Shown here piece after piece: positions 50,984-63,744 of a stretch of DNA of 64,000 nucleotides. The first letter of the stretch is position 1; each line of letters begins with the position of its first letter. Under the pieces are notes generated by a model that saw only the letters and a list, made by a program, of their open reading frames with translations, was not told the origin of the DNA and did no database searches. Source of the DNA: Struthio camelus (lineage: Eukaryota > Chordata > Aves > Struthioniformes > Struthionidae); the NCBI RefSeq assembly GCF_040807025.1, contig NC_090942.1, positions 61,832,911 to 61,896,910 of the forward strand, read 5' to 3'. The position numbers and the translations under genes are program-made.

Positions 50984-51652
50984 GTTAGTGAATGTGATTC
51001 TCCTCCCCAGCTGCTCTATTATGTTCTTGCAGACCTAATGTTTGTATTTCTTGAGAACATGCACCAAACTCTTATTCCTAGTGTAATCCATCTCTTACCC
51101 AAGGGACTGTTTCAAGCACTACCTTCCTTCTGAATCATAATGTTTCACAATGGCATAAGCCCTTGCCTGCAGGAACTTGTTCATGAGTGACTTAAGAGCT
51201 ATATCCATGGAAGACGGGAAAGTTTTGCATATACCATCTAATTTTCTTGCTCCTGTTGGAAAGTTCAATTTAATTTCACCCTCACTCACACACCAACCTG
51301 ATGTCAGCTTGTGTTCCCCAACCCCAAAACTGATCTTCATATATTTTATTTCCTCTGGACTTCACAAGACCAGTCTTGTTTGGTCTAGGCCTTTGGTCCT
51401 TCCTTACCTGCCCATTTGTCTTGCTGGTTCTGTTATAGCTGCTTTTCTCCCATGAATCTGAGCATCTGCTTCCGATCTGTCTCTGTACTATTTCCTGTCA
51501 GTCTGGTTGCTGGCTTAGCATTCCTGTTTCCTAATCCTGCCTTTGCTCTCTAACTCCTTTCTTCCTGGGACATGGGAGTGAAGCTGGTAATTCCTGGCTC
51601 CAGAGCTGCTCCCTAGTCTGGAGAGACGAGCAGGAAGCCAGAGACATTCTTC

Positions 51653-51733
51653 ATTTATTTGCTTGTTTGTTTGTTTATATATTTATAGAATATCACCATG
51701 TAGTTAAACGTCTCCTCCTTCCTTCCTTCCTTC
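51653..51733 (+). repeat. TTTG and CCTT microsatellites
   Basis: A TTTR/TTTG tetranucleotide stretch (about 51653-51687) and, 30 bp on, a (CCTT)4-type run (51716-51733) in intron 2. Confidence 0.85.
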
Positions 51734-54055
51734 AAGTGTGTAACATCCCAGCTAGAGCTAAATAGTTCAGGCTGGGTACGTGCTAAAAGACGCTGACCAA
51801 GAGGTCTGCTCCCAGGGCCCCAAGCTAGGATCTCAGTTGCAGAGAGGACGCCGGGTGTGAATTCCAGAGACTGAAGGATGTAGGCCTAACGGCTTCGTCT
51901 CAGGGGATCACATCTTTCCTTATATGCAGAAGAGGCAGCCTGCGTTTAGCCCTTCATGTGTACATACCCATAAGGTAAATGCACAAGGTGATGATAGGTA
52001 TATGGCAAATCCATTCTGAGAGTTGATACGACTGATTAAAACAAGGACTGGCTTGGAATACTGTTACAGTATCACATATTGAGTTATTCAAAAGCATGTT
52101 CTTTTACTTGAAAAGAGATGAATATCTGTCTTTTTATTGAATAAACTCAAAACAGGATCTGGGAACAGAAAAGGGGAGGGATGCTGTGTCAGCATGTGGG
52201 TTGCAAATGGAACAAAAGTTATTTCAAATGTGCACGGGAACTCAGAAAGAAAAAAGATTAAGCATGTTGTAGTGCTTTGACCAATTGCCCTTCTCATCCT
52301 TACTTTAAATAGTTTTTACTGAGTTAAAACATTTGTAAAAGTTAAAAAGATTACAGCATTTTTAAGAAGCAGACGGTGAAATCCTGTGGGAGCAAAACTT
52401 TCCCCTCCAGCCCTGTGGAGGGAGGAACGTTGCTTCCACAGCCCAACTAGTCAAGTTTTGCAATGGAGGTTTCATCCAGTCTCCAGGAGGGCGAGTGCAG
52501 ATGGCAAGTGACGTTTCCTTCCACGAACTTTGGCAGCATGGTGCTTTTGTGATCCGTTAGCCAGCAGCAGCACTTTGCAGTGACAGACCTGGAGGCAACT
52601 TTTCTCTCATTTCGGGGAAGCTTTTTGTTCTGCTTGTTTCTGATTTGTTTTCTCTTAGCATGATCTGTGAGGAAAAAGCTATTCTCTTACTGTAACACAA
52701 TAGGTATCTAGAAAGCAGAGCAGCCTTTCATGGCTTCTTATGCTTAAGTCATGGCCTGAAGGGATGAGCAGCAGAAGTCAGCTTGTTGGTTTGACAGTAG
52801 TCCAATGGAACAAGGAATTATGGACAACAGAGGTATAGCTGCTATATAGCTCATCAAGTCTTTCCAAGCAGTCAGAATCGATGTTCTGCCTTTAGCAGCC
52901 AATATTGTCACATATATATTGTAGTACTGGGAAGATGTGTGGATGCACAGCCAAATCTAGAGATGCAGTTACATACTGCCCAGAGATTAGGATGTGAGTT
53001 CAGTGACCTCTAAGCATGTGCTTCATTTTAAGCCTAAGAGTACTTGCAGTGAAGTTATGGGACTATATCTATAGCTGCAATATTTGTATCCTGTTGAAGC
53101 TATATTTTGAATATATGGCCATTCTTATTGAGTGATGCACAAAAAGTGATATTACTGCTATCCTCTGGCACAAAATGTTGAAGTTACTCAAGTCCTCAGG
53201 GGTGGGCTTCATCTCCCCAAATTTAAGTCATCCAACACGTAGGCAGTTGGTGTGTAGTAGAGGTCTAGCTTCCTTCTGTAGTCAAGAGAGATCAAGGTCG
53301 TTTGCTCCCTCCTGGGGTCAGACTTTTCAGATAGGTGGGAGAAATGGCATGCTGGAACTGCTTGTATCTCTCTGTTGGCTATAGATGGAGTCTAGCTGAC
53401 TAACTTAGATCAGATGCTTAACTTCTGGACTGGAGTAGCCCCACAGATATTTTCCCCTCTCTCACTATTTTTTAGATATTCAGACTACCACTATTCTCCT
53501 GACAGTGCTTGCTGTAGGTGCCAGGTTGCAGTGAGTCTACCTAGCATGGACAGCGCTTCAGCTCTCTCGAATATCTCTGTAAGCTCTTTGTATTGCATTT
53601 ACAAACATGTGTTTTCCTTAAGTGGGATCCTTGTTTAGGTATCCTTTTGACCTGCCTGCTTAAAGGCAATTAACCTCTGAATCTGTCAACTTGATGTAAA
53701 CACAAGCTTATCTTTTTTTTTTTTTGGGGGGATACTGAGCAAATCCAAATGTATGGATACAAAGCTTTCCAGTATAATGATAATTTTTGTAACCTAACCA
53801 AAAGGAACTCATATTGCCCATTACTGCAAGGGTAGACGTACAATTCTGAGCCTAAAGAAATTCCATCTTCTCAGCAGGGCTGTAATTGGCAATCTGTCGA
53901 GTGTGGCTGCAAGGGAAGTGCTCTTTCAAGTGACTTTAAACTCCTTGAAAGGGACTGGATAAATGAAGCTGGCTTTGCTAGAACTGTTCTGATTTCAGGG
54001 CATAAATTTTAATTTATAGAATAATGCCTCTGTCCATTTTTTTTCTGCCCATCTG

Positions 54056-54069
54056 CCCCCCCCCCCCCC
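54056..54069 (+). repeat. Poly-C run of 14
   Basis: Fourteen C residues in intron 2, following a T-rich stretch. Similar G or C runs occur at 1398-1409, 5599-5609 and 25093-25106. Confidence 0.9.
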
Positions 54070-54222
54070 ACCTCTCTTACTCTATTTCTTTTTTCCTTTT
54101 GAAAACTCCAGGATTCGATAATAAAGCCTTTGAGAGCTAACATATTTTTCCAGGGGTAGCTTGAGTGCAAAATCTATCCCATCTGGCAATACTTTATAAA
54201 AGTTGAACCAGGGGAAGAGCAT

Positions 54223-54262
54223 AGGGCCTGATCCTGCAAACACTTAAACATGTGTTGGACCA
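54223..54262. repeat. Palindromic repeat remnant
   Basis: GGGCCTGATCCTGCAAACAC followed by TTAAACATGTGTTGGACC. This is the end of the same amniote palindromic repeat type, in the orientation opposite to the right end of the copy at 46.1 kb. Confidence 0.5.
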
Positions 54263-54554
54263 ATCATGAGAGTAGAGTTGTGCTTGGGACATTCAGGGAT
54301 GAGCTTTTGTAGTATGAAATACAGTGAGAGTTTCTGTGCACAGGAAGACCTATGCGGGCCTTTTTCAGCATAGCCATACAGAAAAGTCCATCTATTTGCA
54401 AAATACACTTACAAAATAAACAGAATTTTTGCTAACAGTTTTGTAGAAGTAGTTTAATGAAGATGTTCTCTGATGAATGAATAAATATTAGGATCACAAT
54501 TCAGTGTCCATGGAAGGTGGTGGCATTAGCATGAACAAATAACTAAAGGAAAGC

Positions 54555-54594
54555 ACGTGCTTAAGTGCTTGGCTGGATTGGGGCCAGGCTGCTC
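54555..54594. repeat. Palindromic repeat remnant
   Basis: AAGCACGTGCTTAAGTGCTT followed by GGCTGGATTGGGGCC, the opposite end of the same repeat type. Together with the end at 54223 and about 300 bp between them, this could be one interrupted element or two independent remnants. Confidence 0.5.
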
Positions 54595-56246
54595 AGCACT
54601 CTGCTGGACTCTTTACAACAGCAAAGCTCTAAACATGAATTTCCCATGTAAAAGGGACTTCTTATTTTTGTAGGTTGCACTTTTGGTATTCATAGGAAAA
54701 AGAAATAAAGAAAAAGAACACAAAGATTCTCCATCATATATCTATAAGTACACAGTGACTTGAGCTAGTTTGCTTGTTTTGGTTAATCAGGAATTTATTT
54801 CAGCCTTTGTACTTTCAAAGTCCAAAGACAATTAAAGAAAATCTGACAGTATATAACAGTTGGTGTGTAGTATTACAAATATTAATTTTACTTGCAAAAT
54901 ACACGTTCAGTCTCACATTCCATAGCAGACTTCTGTGAAACAAAAAGAAAATCAACATTTGACATTTCAAATACCCACAAGCATGTCTTCAGCGCAGTAT
55001 TGTTTGAGTTGTGTCAGCCCAGTCACTGTGTCGTGAGTGAAAGCAGCCACGTTGCAGAAAAAACGGTGCACGAGTGCCTGGGTAGCAGCTGGCAAGGTGA
55101 GCTGTCTTGAGCCACTGCTTGCAACCTGCCTCCCCACAGCAGTGCTGCCTCCAGCAAGTACTCTCAGCCCGTCAGCTTCAGTGCATATCCTTGGATGAGC
55201 CAGGCAGCTCAAGACTGAAACTGTAGTTCACTTGCTCTAGAGTTTTTGGTGTGCAGATAACAGTCTGGTTAAATGCAGCACTTAAGTTATATATCTGAGG
55301 AAACAATACTGTGGAGATGGTGCCAGCCTACGCTATCTCGTATTTTTCAGACGTAATGAAAACAAAGTTTAGTGCCTAATTGTGCGATCCCTTCTGTACG
55401 CAAAAACACCTGAAAAGGTCACTAAGAGTCCCTTACAACGTCATGTGAAGGACTGGGCTTTTAACAAGAATGATGAAAGTTGGAAAGCTGGAATGACTTT
55501 TTGAAATTTAGCCAAGAGAAAGTATTTCAGTAGTGACACTGTTTAACCACATTACTAATTGGCTTCCTCTAATTATGTAGGTTTTTGACCTTAGAGTGTG
55601 TTAGTTCCATTGTTTTCAGTTGATAACAAGAACATAAAGTAATATTTCTAGAGTCTGCAGGTAATAATGAAACAAGTATAAACAAACCTAACTCTTTAGT
55701 TATCATACCCAACTTTATGAATTTCCTCTCCTTCAGGATCATCCCCTAAACAATGCTTCTTCTGACATGATGTGAACCCAAATGTGTGAGGACGTTGGCA
55801 AGTTCAATTCAGACGTCTAAATGATTCCTAGCAATCAAAAAAATTTATTTGCATCCCTTCATTTAAACAGGCCTCCCACTGCAATGTAAATGTTTGCTTG
55901 TTTGAGGTTCCTCAGCAGTTTGTAATCATAATTAAAAATAAAAGGGGAATTAGTTCTTGTATTCTTTGCTGAAACAAAAGGCAATTAGTGTAACATGTAG
56001 TATTGTGGCTGAATTAGCAAGTCTCATTTTTCCTTCCTTTTTAAATAGTAGACCATCAAAATCTGTGTATCCTCAGTCTCGTTCTCTGAGAAACAAAATC
56101 GGCAAGCCTAATGGTTTTCATTTGGATTTAATCCCCTCACTGGGGATTAATTCTAGCATGCTGTCTGATTTAAAATGATTATTGCAGGATCTTAACTACA
56201 TTCCTTTAATTTAAGAAGAGAAATGAATAAGGCCATCATTCAAGGA

Positions 56247-56374
56247 AGCAATTTAGCACATGCTTAACTTTAGAGCATATACTTTGTATCTCGCTAACTT
56301 TAATTGTAATTAAGCACGTGCATAAATTTAAGCATACACATCCAAGTGGTTTGCTAAATTGGACGCTGGAGGGA
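56247..56374. repeat. Two half-units of the palindromic repeat
   Basis: The AGCAC-RTGC-WTAA-type unit occurs at about 56255-56284 and again at 56313-56338 in direct orientation. It is followed by GGTTTGCTAAATTGGACGC, which resembles the family's usual end. Decayed and of no evident function. Confidence 0.5.
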
Positions 56375-57005
56375 GAAAACCTGCTTGACGTTTTCATGCC
56401 TGCTGTATGCTCTATTTAAAAACAGTCATAAACAAATAATAATACTAAATAAAATAAAAAATACAGTTCTGAAGTATTTTTACATCAAGGGGCTACAAAG
56501 CTTTCCAAGTATTTATGAACACAGAAGACACATAGGACTGAAATTCTAACATAAAAAAAACACTTTTCAGCATTCAGATGTCTTTTTGAAGAATAATTTG
56601 TGCATTGTTACACAAGTGAGGTAATTGGGTCATACATGTCTCTTCTGAATGAAAAGGTTATTCTAGTCTGCATCTCTAAAATTAAAAACAAACTTGCTTG
56701 TTCTTTTGATTTGGCTGACCTTTAATAAAAGAGCATTTTGTAGCAATGGAAAGGTACTTCTGTCTGCGGCTGTTAGGAGAGTAATAAAAATACCGCTGAA
56801 TGGAAAGACACCAGATGGAAGGAATGTCAACATACTGGAACTAATTTAGGAGATTGCTCTGATAGAGAGCAAAGGCATGAGGAGAATTCAAATGGTTCCA
56901 ATGCAAAGAGATTGGCCGCCCCTCTTAAACTAACAAACTAAAATTCTTACCCCAGGGTTACATGTAAACCAAATGGCATTAGCCCACAAGGAGGTAGTCC
57001 AATAA

Positions 57006-57042
57006 GGGGGGAAAAAAAAAAATCCAACCCCCCCCCCGCCCC
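57006..57042 (+). repeat. Homopolymer cluster G6-A11-C10
   Basis: Successive G, A and C runs with short spacers, ending 12 bp before the first copy of the 305-bp duplication. Such clusters are fragile and hard to sequence. Confidence 0.9.
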
Positions 57043-57054
57043 TCACTCAGTCTG

Positions 57055-57358
57055 CCTCACACCTTTCTAAGAAGAAAGATTCTCCCTCCACCTTTTTCTC
57101 TTGGTGAAGAGATGGATGACTGTTCAATTCTGTAATCATTCAGATACGATTATGCTGAGACTGCCTCTGTAGAGTTATCTAGGGTATCTTTCCAAGGGTA
57201 GTGTCCTTGTCATAATGCTCCCTCATGAAGAGAAAGGATGTGTACATACTGAGGTGTTTGTATTCTCATTTATTCTATTGTATTTTTGTGACACAAATTC
57301 AAAATTCAGAACAGTGATTTATCATTTCCCAAATGTAATCTTTAAAGTATTATCTCAG
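57055..57358 (+). repeat. Direct duplication, copy 1
   Basis: A 304-bp block that recurs at 59572-59876 in the same orientation. Comparing the copies base by base, I find one single-T length difference in a T run and one T/C difference near the right end. The sequence just outside each copy differs at once. There is no poly-A tail, terminal inverted repeat or recognised transposon sequence. A homopolymer cluster (57006-57042) lies just upstream. Confidence 0.95.
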
Positions 57359-59367
57359 CCTTTTGCATCCTGTAAGCCTGGAGGAAGTGAACAAGAATTT
57401 TTTTGTTGTTTTGCTTTTTAAATTTGATAGTAAATAAGTCCCAAGTGAACTATGCTAATAGAGAGATGTTCAATGTACCATTAAATCTTTCTGACTGATC
57501 TTTGCACAATGTCCATGTGTGTTTTCAACATTTAGGCCTAAATTCTGTCTTCAGAAGCATTTAAGACGGATACTGAATATGTCCATCCAGTCAGATTTGT
57601 CCTCTGGAGTTTCAGCAGTGGTGACTTCTGGGTAGCTAAAGGGAAGAATTTAGCAGCAGAGTTGAAAAGAAAAGAGCACTGATCAAAGAGAGGTCTCTAC
57701 ACTACCAGTGCTATTTGGAATATGTAAAGCTGTAGATAGAAACTGAGCTCATCATTTCATGGCCTCTAAATATAGATAAGTGGAGAGATTATATCCAAAA
57801 ATTATTACTGTAGTAGAACAGATTGTGAAAGAGACTGATTGTTGATGTTACAAAATGTACTTTGTCTCAGATATGTCTTTGGTAGTGAGAAGTTAAATTC
57901 CTTCCCAGTTTCACAGCTGTATTCTTCAATGAGCTCTGAAGCCGAACAGATTTGATTTCAATTATCTATTTCTTTAAATAAACAAATTATGTTACATTTA
58001 AGGGAAGAAACTAAAGAAAAGCTGTAAGAAGTCCTTTCTTGACCATTGGAACTTAAGCAGCCTTTGCTGATTGTGCAGAGCCCTGCTCTTGCTAAGGCTC
58101 TTTGGGATGGACAGAGATTTGAAGCAAGTTCATAGCCCACGGGAAATACTTTTTCTCTGCAATGACTTGAGCTATGTCTTAGTACATTAACATGGTACTC
58201 TTACTCGTGTCCTGGGGATACAGTCATGTTGTTACTCATACCCTCTGGTATGTCCTGTTACTGCTCCCTGTTCCCCAGTTTCTGATTTGCTATCCCTCCC
58301 TCCTCATCAGTGGTCAGATGGAAGTGTAGCAATCTCAGAAGTCAGTCAGTCGTTCATCTTGTCTGAAAAGGAGTATTGTCATATTGCAACCACTACATTA
58401 CACTACTTGAGCACTACAGCTGAGGTGGCACAGCAGCCCTCCCACCACTGAGGTCCTACTGCAGCTCTCTTAGCATAACGCAGCTTGCAGAGCAGAGCGA
58501 GTAAACACAGACGGTGGGACACAGAGCTTGAAGCAAGTGTTTCTTCTCCTGCCTTCTCCTCTAATATGTGGAGCCCGTCTCGTATCTAGGCAACCCCCAT
58601 CTCTTGATTTTTGATTGACAGAGCATCTCTCCTACTACCACCTGCTTGGGTGTTGATGCTGACAGTTCTCCATTTATTTTATTTGGTCAGCTCTGTTTGC
58701 AGAGTATCAATGCTTTGAAAGAAGCAAGAGCAACCCCACCTTTCTTACACATAACCTCCCTCATTCCCTTGACCTTAATCAGGGGTTGAGGAGCTGTTGA
58801 AGGCAGACTTTTATGAGGTGACTGTCCCACCACTAGCAAGCTGTAGAGCATTCCCGGAGTGCGATATCCTGCCTAAACCATGCTGCTCTATAATCAGTGG
58901 CTGCAGCCAGGGCTCAGGCTCACTTCTAGACAGGAGCGAGTTGCAGAATGAATATGCACTAGGATGGCAGATAATAAATCATATGCAATGAAAACAGAGA
59001 GTGAACCAAGCAGTCCCAGAAGCTAAATAGAGGCAATCTGTCCGTCATCAGCCTGCAGGTTACAACCCAGGTGTTAACAGGGCAGTATATTTATTACCTC
59101 ATTATTATTTGCAGTAAGTAAATCCAGCCTTTAATTAATACCCTGTTCTCTTCCCCCAGCCACTGGCCACAATGCTTTCTTGGAGCGTATATTTATACAA
59201 CTACATACTGTGCTCAAAAGGGAAGTTTAGAAGTGTCTGTATGAAACGTGCCTGGCATCCTAACTGCTGCTGTAAAAATTCATGGTATACATGGCTGATC
59301 TTCTGAGAATTGCCAAAATACCATCTCATCACTGCCTGATTGTTTTGACCATTGAATTCCTTTTTAA

Positions 59368-59393
59368 GTGTGTGTGTGTGTGTGTGTGTGTGT
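59368..59393 (+). repeat. (GT)13 dinucleotide microsatellite
   Basis: Thirteen uninterrupted GT units in intron 2, likely length-polymorphic. Confidence 0.95.
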
Positions 59394-59571
59394 AGACATA
59401 AATCCTATTGCCTTTCCACTCCCAGCTCCTTCAGTGGCAGCTCCCATTTAAGACATTTTTGTCTACTACTCAGTTCTCTTTCTGGAAAAAAGTAGCCACA
59501 CACCCTCTCATGAGATTCAGCTAATGGGACGGGTATGCTCTAAACTGAAATGATTCAGTTGTAAAAATATT

Positions 59572-59876
59572 CCTCACACCTTTCTAAGAAGAAAGATTCT
59601 CCCTCCACCTTTTTTCTCTTGGTGAAGAGATGGATGACTGTTCAATTCTGTAATCATTCAGATACGATTATGCTGAGACTGCCTCTGTAGAGTTATCTAG
59701 GGTATCTTTCCAAGGGTAGTGTCCTTGTCATAATGCTCCCTCATGAAGAGAAAGGATGTGTACATACTGAGGTGTTTGTATTCTCATTTATTCTATTGTA
59801 TTTTTGTGACACAAATTCAAAATTCAGAACAGTGATTTATCATTTCCCAAATGTAATCTTTAAAGTATCATCTCAG
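59572..59876 (+). repeat. Direct duplication, copy 2
   Basis: The 305-bp partner of the block at 57055-57358, offset by about 2517 bp. The 2.2 kb between the copies is not itself duplicated. A (GT)13 microsatellite (59368-59393) lies about 180 bp upstream. It encodes nothing recognisable. The shared 45-residue open frame is a chance frame. Confidence 0.95.
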
Positions 59877-62271
59877 TTTGCTAGAGGGGCATCAAAGAAC
59901 ATTTGCAATGGGGAATGCCTTTAAATGCATGTTTCTCCAACCAAATACTCTCTGCTTCATTTCTGTATAAATGTAGGAAAATATTTCTGGATCAGGACTG
60001 TTACTGATATGGCACATTTTAGTCTAGAGAAATTAGATATCGGAATTTGAAAATACAGAATATCAAGGACGATTTGAGAAGGTTCACATGACTGAATGAT
60101 GAAGGCAAAACTTTCAGAGAAACATGCACTGGAAGAGTGCCCCGTTGTAGGAGAACATCACTGTCATCAGTAACAGCAAACACTTTCTAGGGCATCAGCA
60201 GTCAGGAGATGGAGGTGGGAAGGGCCAAGGACCCCCTTTCGCCTATCTGTGCCCATCTAGCAAGGCAGATGTCCTCCTGAGCGCAGGATGGTCCTTGCCT
60301 GGTATCACTTGGAGCGTGCACTCCTGTGAGATACCCTTGAGATCAGTGTGGCTATTTTACCTATCCACAGATGATTTAATAATCCCTAACTCATTAAATT
60401 GGCTGGTTTTTTTAATTAAATCTCTTGAATGAAAGCATTTTTAGCATTTTGTCTCAGCTTAATGGAACTACTTCTTTTCCCTTCCTAAGCAACTCTTTAG
60501 CTAGCAGCCCTTTCCAAGCTTAGACATGAGAGTATACACATTACTGCTGCATTGGTAACACATCACAACACTTCAGTATATAGCCCAGGATACGTTCAGT
60601 TTTTCCCAGGGAATATCAATCTATCATTCTTGGAGAGGATACTGTAAGTGTAATCCATCCAGAGACAGCTCTTCCAGTTTCCGAAGTTTATTGTTAATGA
60701 GGATGCACATAGGATGTAATCGCTGGCAGGAGTCTATGCTTCAGGGTACAGTAAGGCCAGCAGACGAGTAAGCGGCCAATTTTATCTGGCTGTTTACTCC
60801 CCCCCTTTATCAGAGCTGTTTGGCTGGGGTTCAGGGGTGTCAGAGGGAACTGCGGAGGCTTTGGCTTGCAGAATTGAGTGACAAGGTGTGAGAGGACATG
60901 AGACAAAGCCTAAGAGCAGCAAATATCTGTGTGTTGAGAGGGGTGGCTTCACATTTCACTGCAAAAACTAAAGTGGTTTTCTTTTTTTTTTTTTTTTCCG
61001 AACGCTAAGGACTATTGGCTGAGCTTTGCTAAAGAGATATTGGAAAGCATCGCTCCAGTAGGGCTGGTTAAAACTAGCATCCGTTTGTAATAACCTCTAT
61101 AACCTCATTAATTTGCAGGAGCTTTGTTGCCAGTGTGACCTGGCCTCAGCAGGCTGCTGCCATAGAATAAAAGAGAAAGAAAATCACTATGTTTTAATGT
61201 GAACAGTGGTTATTTACGGCAGGTGCAGGAAGTTTCCTGTGAGTTGCAGAGAACTTTCAGTGTCAGAAGGGAAAAAAATATTTAGCAGCCAGTGCTTTAT
61301 GGCAATTTGAGCCTACTCAGCCTATTTTGCTAGCTTAAGTGTTTACTTATCTGCAACGCCCAGTGGAGTCCTTGACAGCATGTGGCACAAGGTACCCAAA
61401 GGAGCAGTCAAGTTATGACGTGTATTAAATGAATGTTGCTTGTGCTCTTTACGTGGGAGCTGCGCATTGCTGTTGGCTCTGTGCAAGTTGCAAAGGACAT
61501 GTCTACAGCATGCAAGGAAACATGAGGCAGAGGCACCCAATCTGGTAAGTACCTTACCCTGTAATGAGATAACTGAGTTAAAGGACGGGTTAGGTGCACA
61601 AGATTGGGTGCAGAGCCATGCTGACAAGAGATTGGATGCCAGCCTTTGGATTCAAGTTGCAGCCCCAGCTCGCTCCAGTGTCAGTGCCCACCATGCTCTT
61701 GCACTGAGTTGTGCCCAAGAAGAATGCAAGCATCAGTTCTTCTGTTGGTTTCTGAGGGAAGATGAAAGCAAACCAGCCATTCCAGATCAGCCAGATGGCT
61801 ATTCTGTGTCAGCCAGTCCTTGAAGACAGAGTTTATTATCTCTTTTATTAACCCTTTTCAAATGATGTGATAGCTTCTGATTCCTATAGCCCCAAGAGGA
61901 CTACTAGACAGTTGGAGCCAGTCTGAATCCAGGCATCGCTGGCACAAGAGCCCACCTCACCCCATTATGAGCAAGTTGACTTCTCCACCCTGGGACCCCA
62001 TGTTATAGTGGTGAAGTCCTTTCTTCATCTAGCCATATGAAAGTGAAGGTAGTCACAGCTTCCTTCTCTTGATCTTGAAAGTTGTAATCTTCTTTTGGAA
62101 AAGATTAGTTTTGGAACTTACTTTTTGCAGTGGGATTGGTAGTACATTTCTCTAGGCTGCAGTGATGACAAGGGATCTGTTTAGTCATCCTAATTCTTCT
62201 TCTCCCTCTGAAGTATCAGTTTTTAAATGTACTGGATCAACCTTTTTATTTTCTTTTTTTGACTTACGCAG

Positions 62272-62423
62272 TGTTCGAAAATAAAGATAAGATTGTGATC
62301 ATCATGGAGTACGCAAGTAAAGGAGAGTTGTATGATTACATCAGTGAGAGGCGGCGGTTGAGTGAAAGAGAGACAAGACACTTCTTTCGACAGATAGTCT
62401 CTGCTGTACATTACTGCCACAAG
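62272..62423 (+). CDS. NUAK1: NUAK1 coding exon 3 (hinge and helices D/E)
   Basis: Third coding exon, 152 nt: two bases completing Val142, then 50 codons (residues 143-192). It follows a pyrimidine-rich tract ending ACGCAG and stops before a GTGAGC donor in phase 0. It encodes [20 protein letters not shown] (hinge; MEY at 153-155), then [20 protein letters not shown] and [10 protein letters not shown], the segment leading to the catalytic loop. FENKDK and [16 protein letters not shown] separate NUAK1 from NUAK2. The frame stays open past the donor into intron 3, but the extra residues resemble no kinase and exon 4 resumes exactly where the family sequence requires. Confidence 0.96.
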
Positions 62424-63678
62424 GTGAGCAAAGGATTTGATATTAAAAAAAGGGTATTTGAAGACTGTATACTCTCTTACATATTTGAAAGCATGACTGA
62501 GGCAACAGCATTCATTATTAAGCATGACAGCATGTGATCGTATCAGTACAAGAGGAGATCTTGAATAAAATTGCTGATAGCAGTTCCCTGCTTGCTTTTA
62601 AAGAGCAGGGGTGTTTTGTTGGGCTATGGCCTGTACCAGCGCCTCCTTATACTAGCCATACATCCAATTTTTGCTTTGGAAGTTATTCTCCTGACATGAA
62701 ACGATTGACAACATTAACTAAAAATGGCACCCCTAGTACTTCTAGAACGTTACTGCTAATGATACATTCAATTAAATGATAGTTTGCAATTTGCATATGC
62801 AAGTATGCAGCTTTAGATAAAACATATAAAAGAAAATTCAAGAGAAAGGTGTAAGTGTTCAAATTTGAACATCATGTACTCGCTCCAGATATGCAAAAGT
62901 AACTTTCCAGATGTAGTAGGAGCACTGGAAAATCCTTTGCTATTGTCTTCATCCATCACAGCACCCACTAGAATGACAATTTACGCAATTAAAAACAGGT
63001 AACTGACTGGCTATCTTTGTCTTTGCTTATGAACCAATTGCAAAGAGGTAGATGTGCACGTGGCTAAAGGCAACCAGCAGCTAACAGTTTTTTATTTCAA
63101 TTCTCAAATATTTTATTCTCTGCTTGAATTCTGATAAGCAAGAGAGGTTTGCAATGTCCTCATTGCACAGTGCTGAAAAGCTACAGTGGCCTTCTCTGCA
63201 CAGTTAATTGTTTTCCAAATTTCTTTAAAGAAGGCTCTGACCTAAACCCAGCTTGTGAGTTTCCATCCCGAACATTTACAGTCTTTTAGGATTATAGCTC
63301 CCCTGATCCAAGCGGCTGTGCACTGGAGGAACGAGAGCTTTTGTAAGGACTAACGTCATTGACAGATATTGTTTTCTGGTGCCTGGGAAGAATATATTGC
63401 TTTCACACAGTGGGGGTAGGATACGAGTTGGAATTAAGTTCCGAAAAGAATCCCCCTGCTGTTTTACAGGCTTTGTGGGAGGACAGATTCCAGTCATTCT
63501 TCTCTTAACCACACACCAAGTGACTAATACATCTCCTGTCACTAGTCACTGGGCCGTGAGTGTTATGACAGTGAAATCAGCCCTGAAATGTGGGTGCAAA
63601 GACCACCCTGCCAGTTCACCTTCAATTTGCCCCATATTTTCTCATCTTCTCTCCCCTGTTTTTTCCTCCTTATTTCAG
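62424..63678 (+). other. NUAK1: NUAK1 intron 3 (1.3 kb)
   Basis: Short phase-0 intron with donor GTGAGC and a strong CT-rich tract (about 63637-63675) before the TTTCAG acceptor. No repeats or other features were recognised in it. Confidence 0.92.
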
Positions 63679-63744
63679 AATGGCGTTGTCCACAGGGACC
63701 TAAAATTGGAAAACATCCTTCTTGATGACAATTTTAACATTAAG
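63679..63744 (+). CDS. NUAK1: NUAK1 coding exon 4 (HRD catalytic loop)
   Basis: Fourth coding exon, 66 nt or 22 codons (residues 193-214), phase 0 at both ends. A strong pyrimidine tract and TTTCAG acceptor precede it, and a GTAGGA donor follows. It encodes NGVVHRDLKLENILLDDNFN then IK. This holds the subdomain VIb catalytic loop: H197-R198-D199, with D199 the expected catalytic base, K201 the phosphate-contacting lysine and N204 the metal ligand. All invariant residues are present, so the kinase appears catalytically competent as far as it can be seen. The DFG motif and activation loop belong to the next exon, beyond the window. Confidence 0.95.

Larger units (their letters stand above)
50984..62271 (+). 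other. NUAK1: NUAK1 intron 2 (11.3 kb)
   Basis: Phase-1 intron with donor GTTAGT and acceptor ACGCAG after a T-rich tract. It holds several decayed repeats rich in a GCAC-RTGC-TTAA type motif (about 53.0, 54.2, 54.5 and 56.3 kb), homopolymer and dinucleotide runs, and a near-perfect direct duplication of about 305 bp (57055-57358 and 59572-59876). Open frames here, including one of 127 codons near 61.4-61.8 kb, resemble nothing I recognise. Confidence 0.92.

Noticed and set aside
61440..61823. 127-codon open frame in NUAK1 intron 2
   Set aside because: No similarity I recognise and no conserved splice sites fitting the NUAK1 phase-1 junction. Exons 2 and 3 join correctly without it.
24474..63744. 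NUAK2 as the alternative identity
   Set aside because: Diagnostic residues ([46 protein letters not shown]) fit NUAK1 and not the NUAK2 versions I recall.
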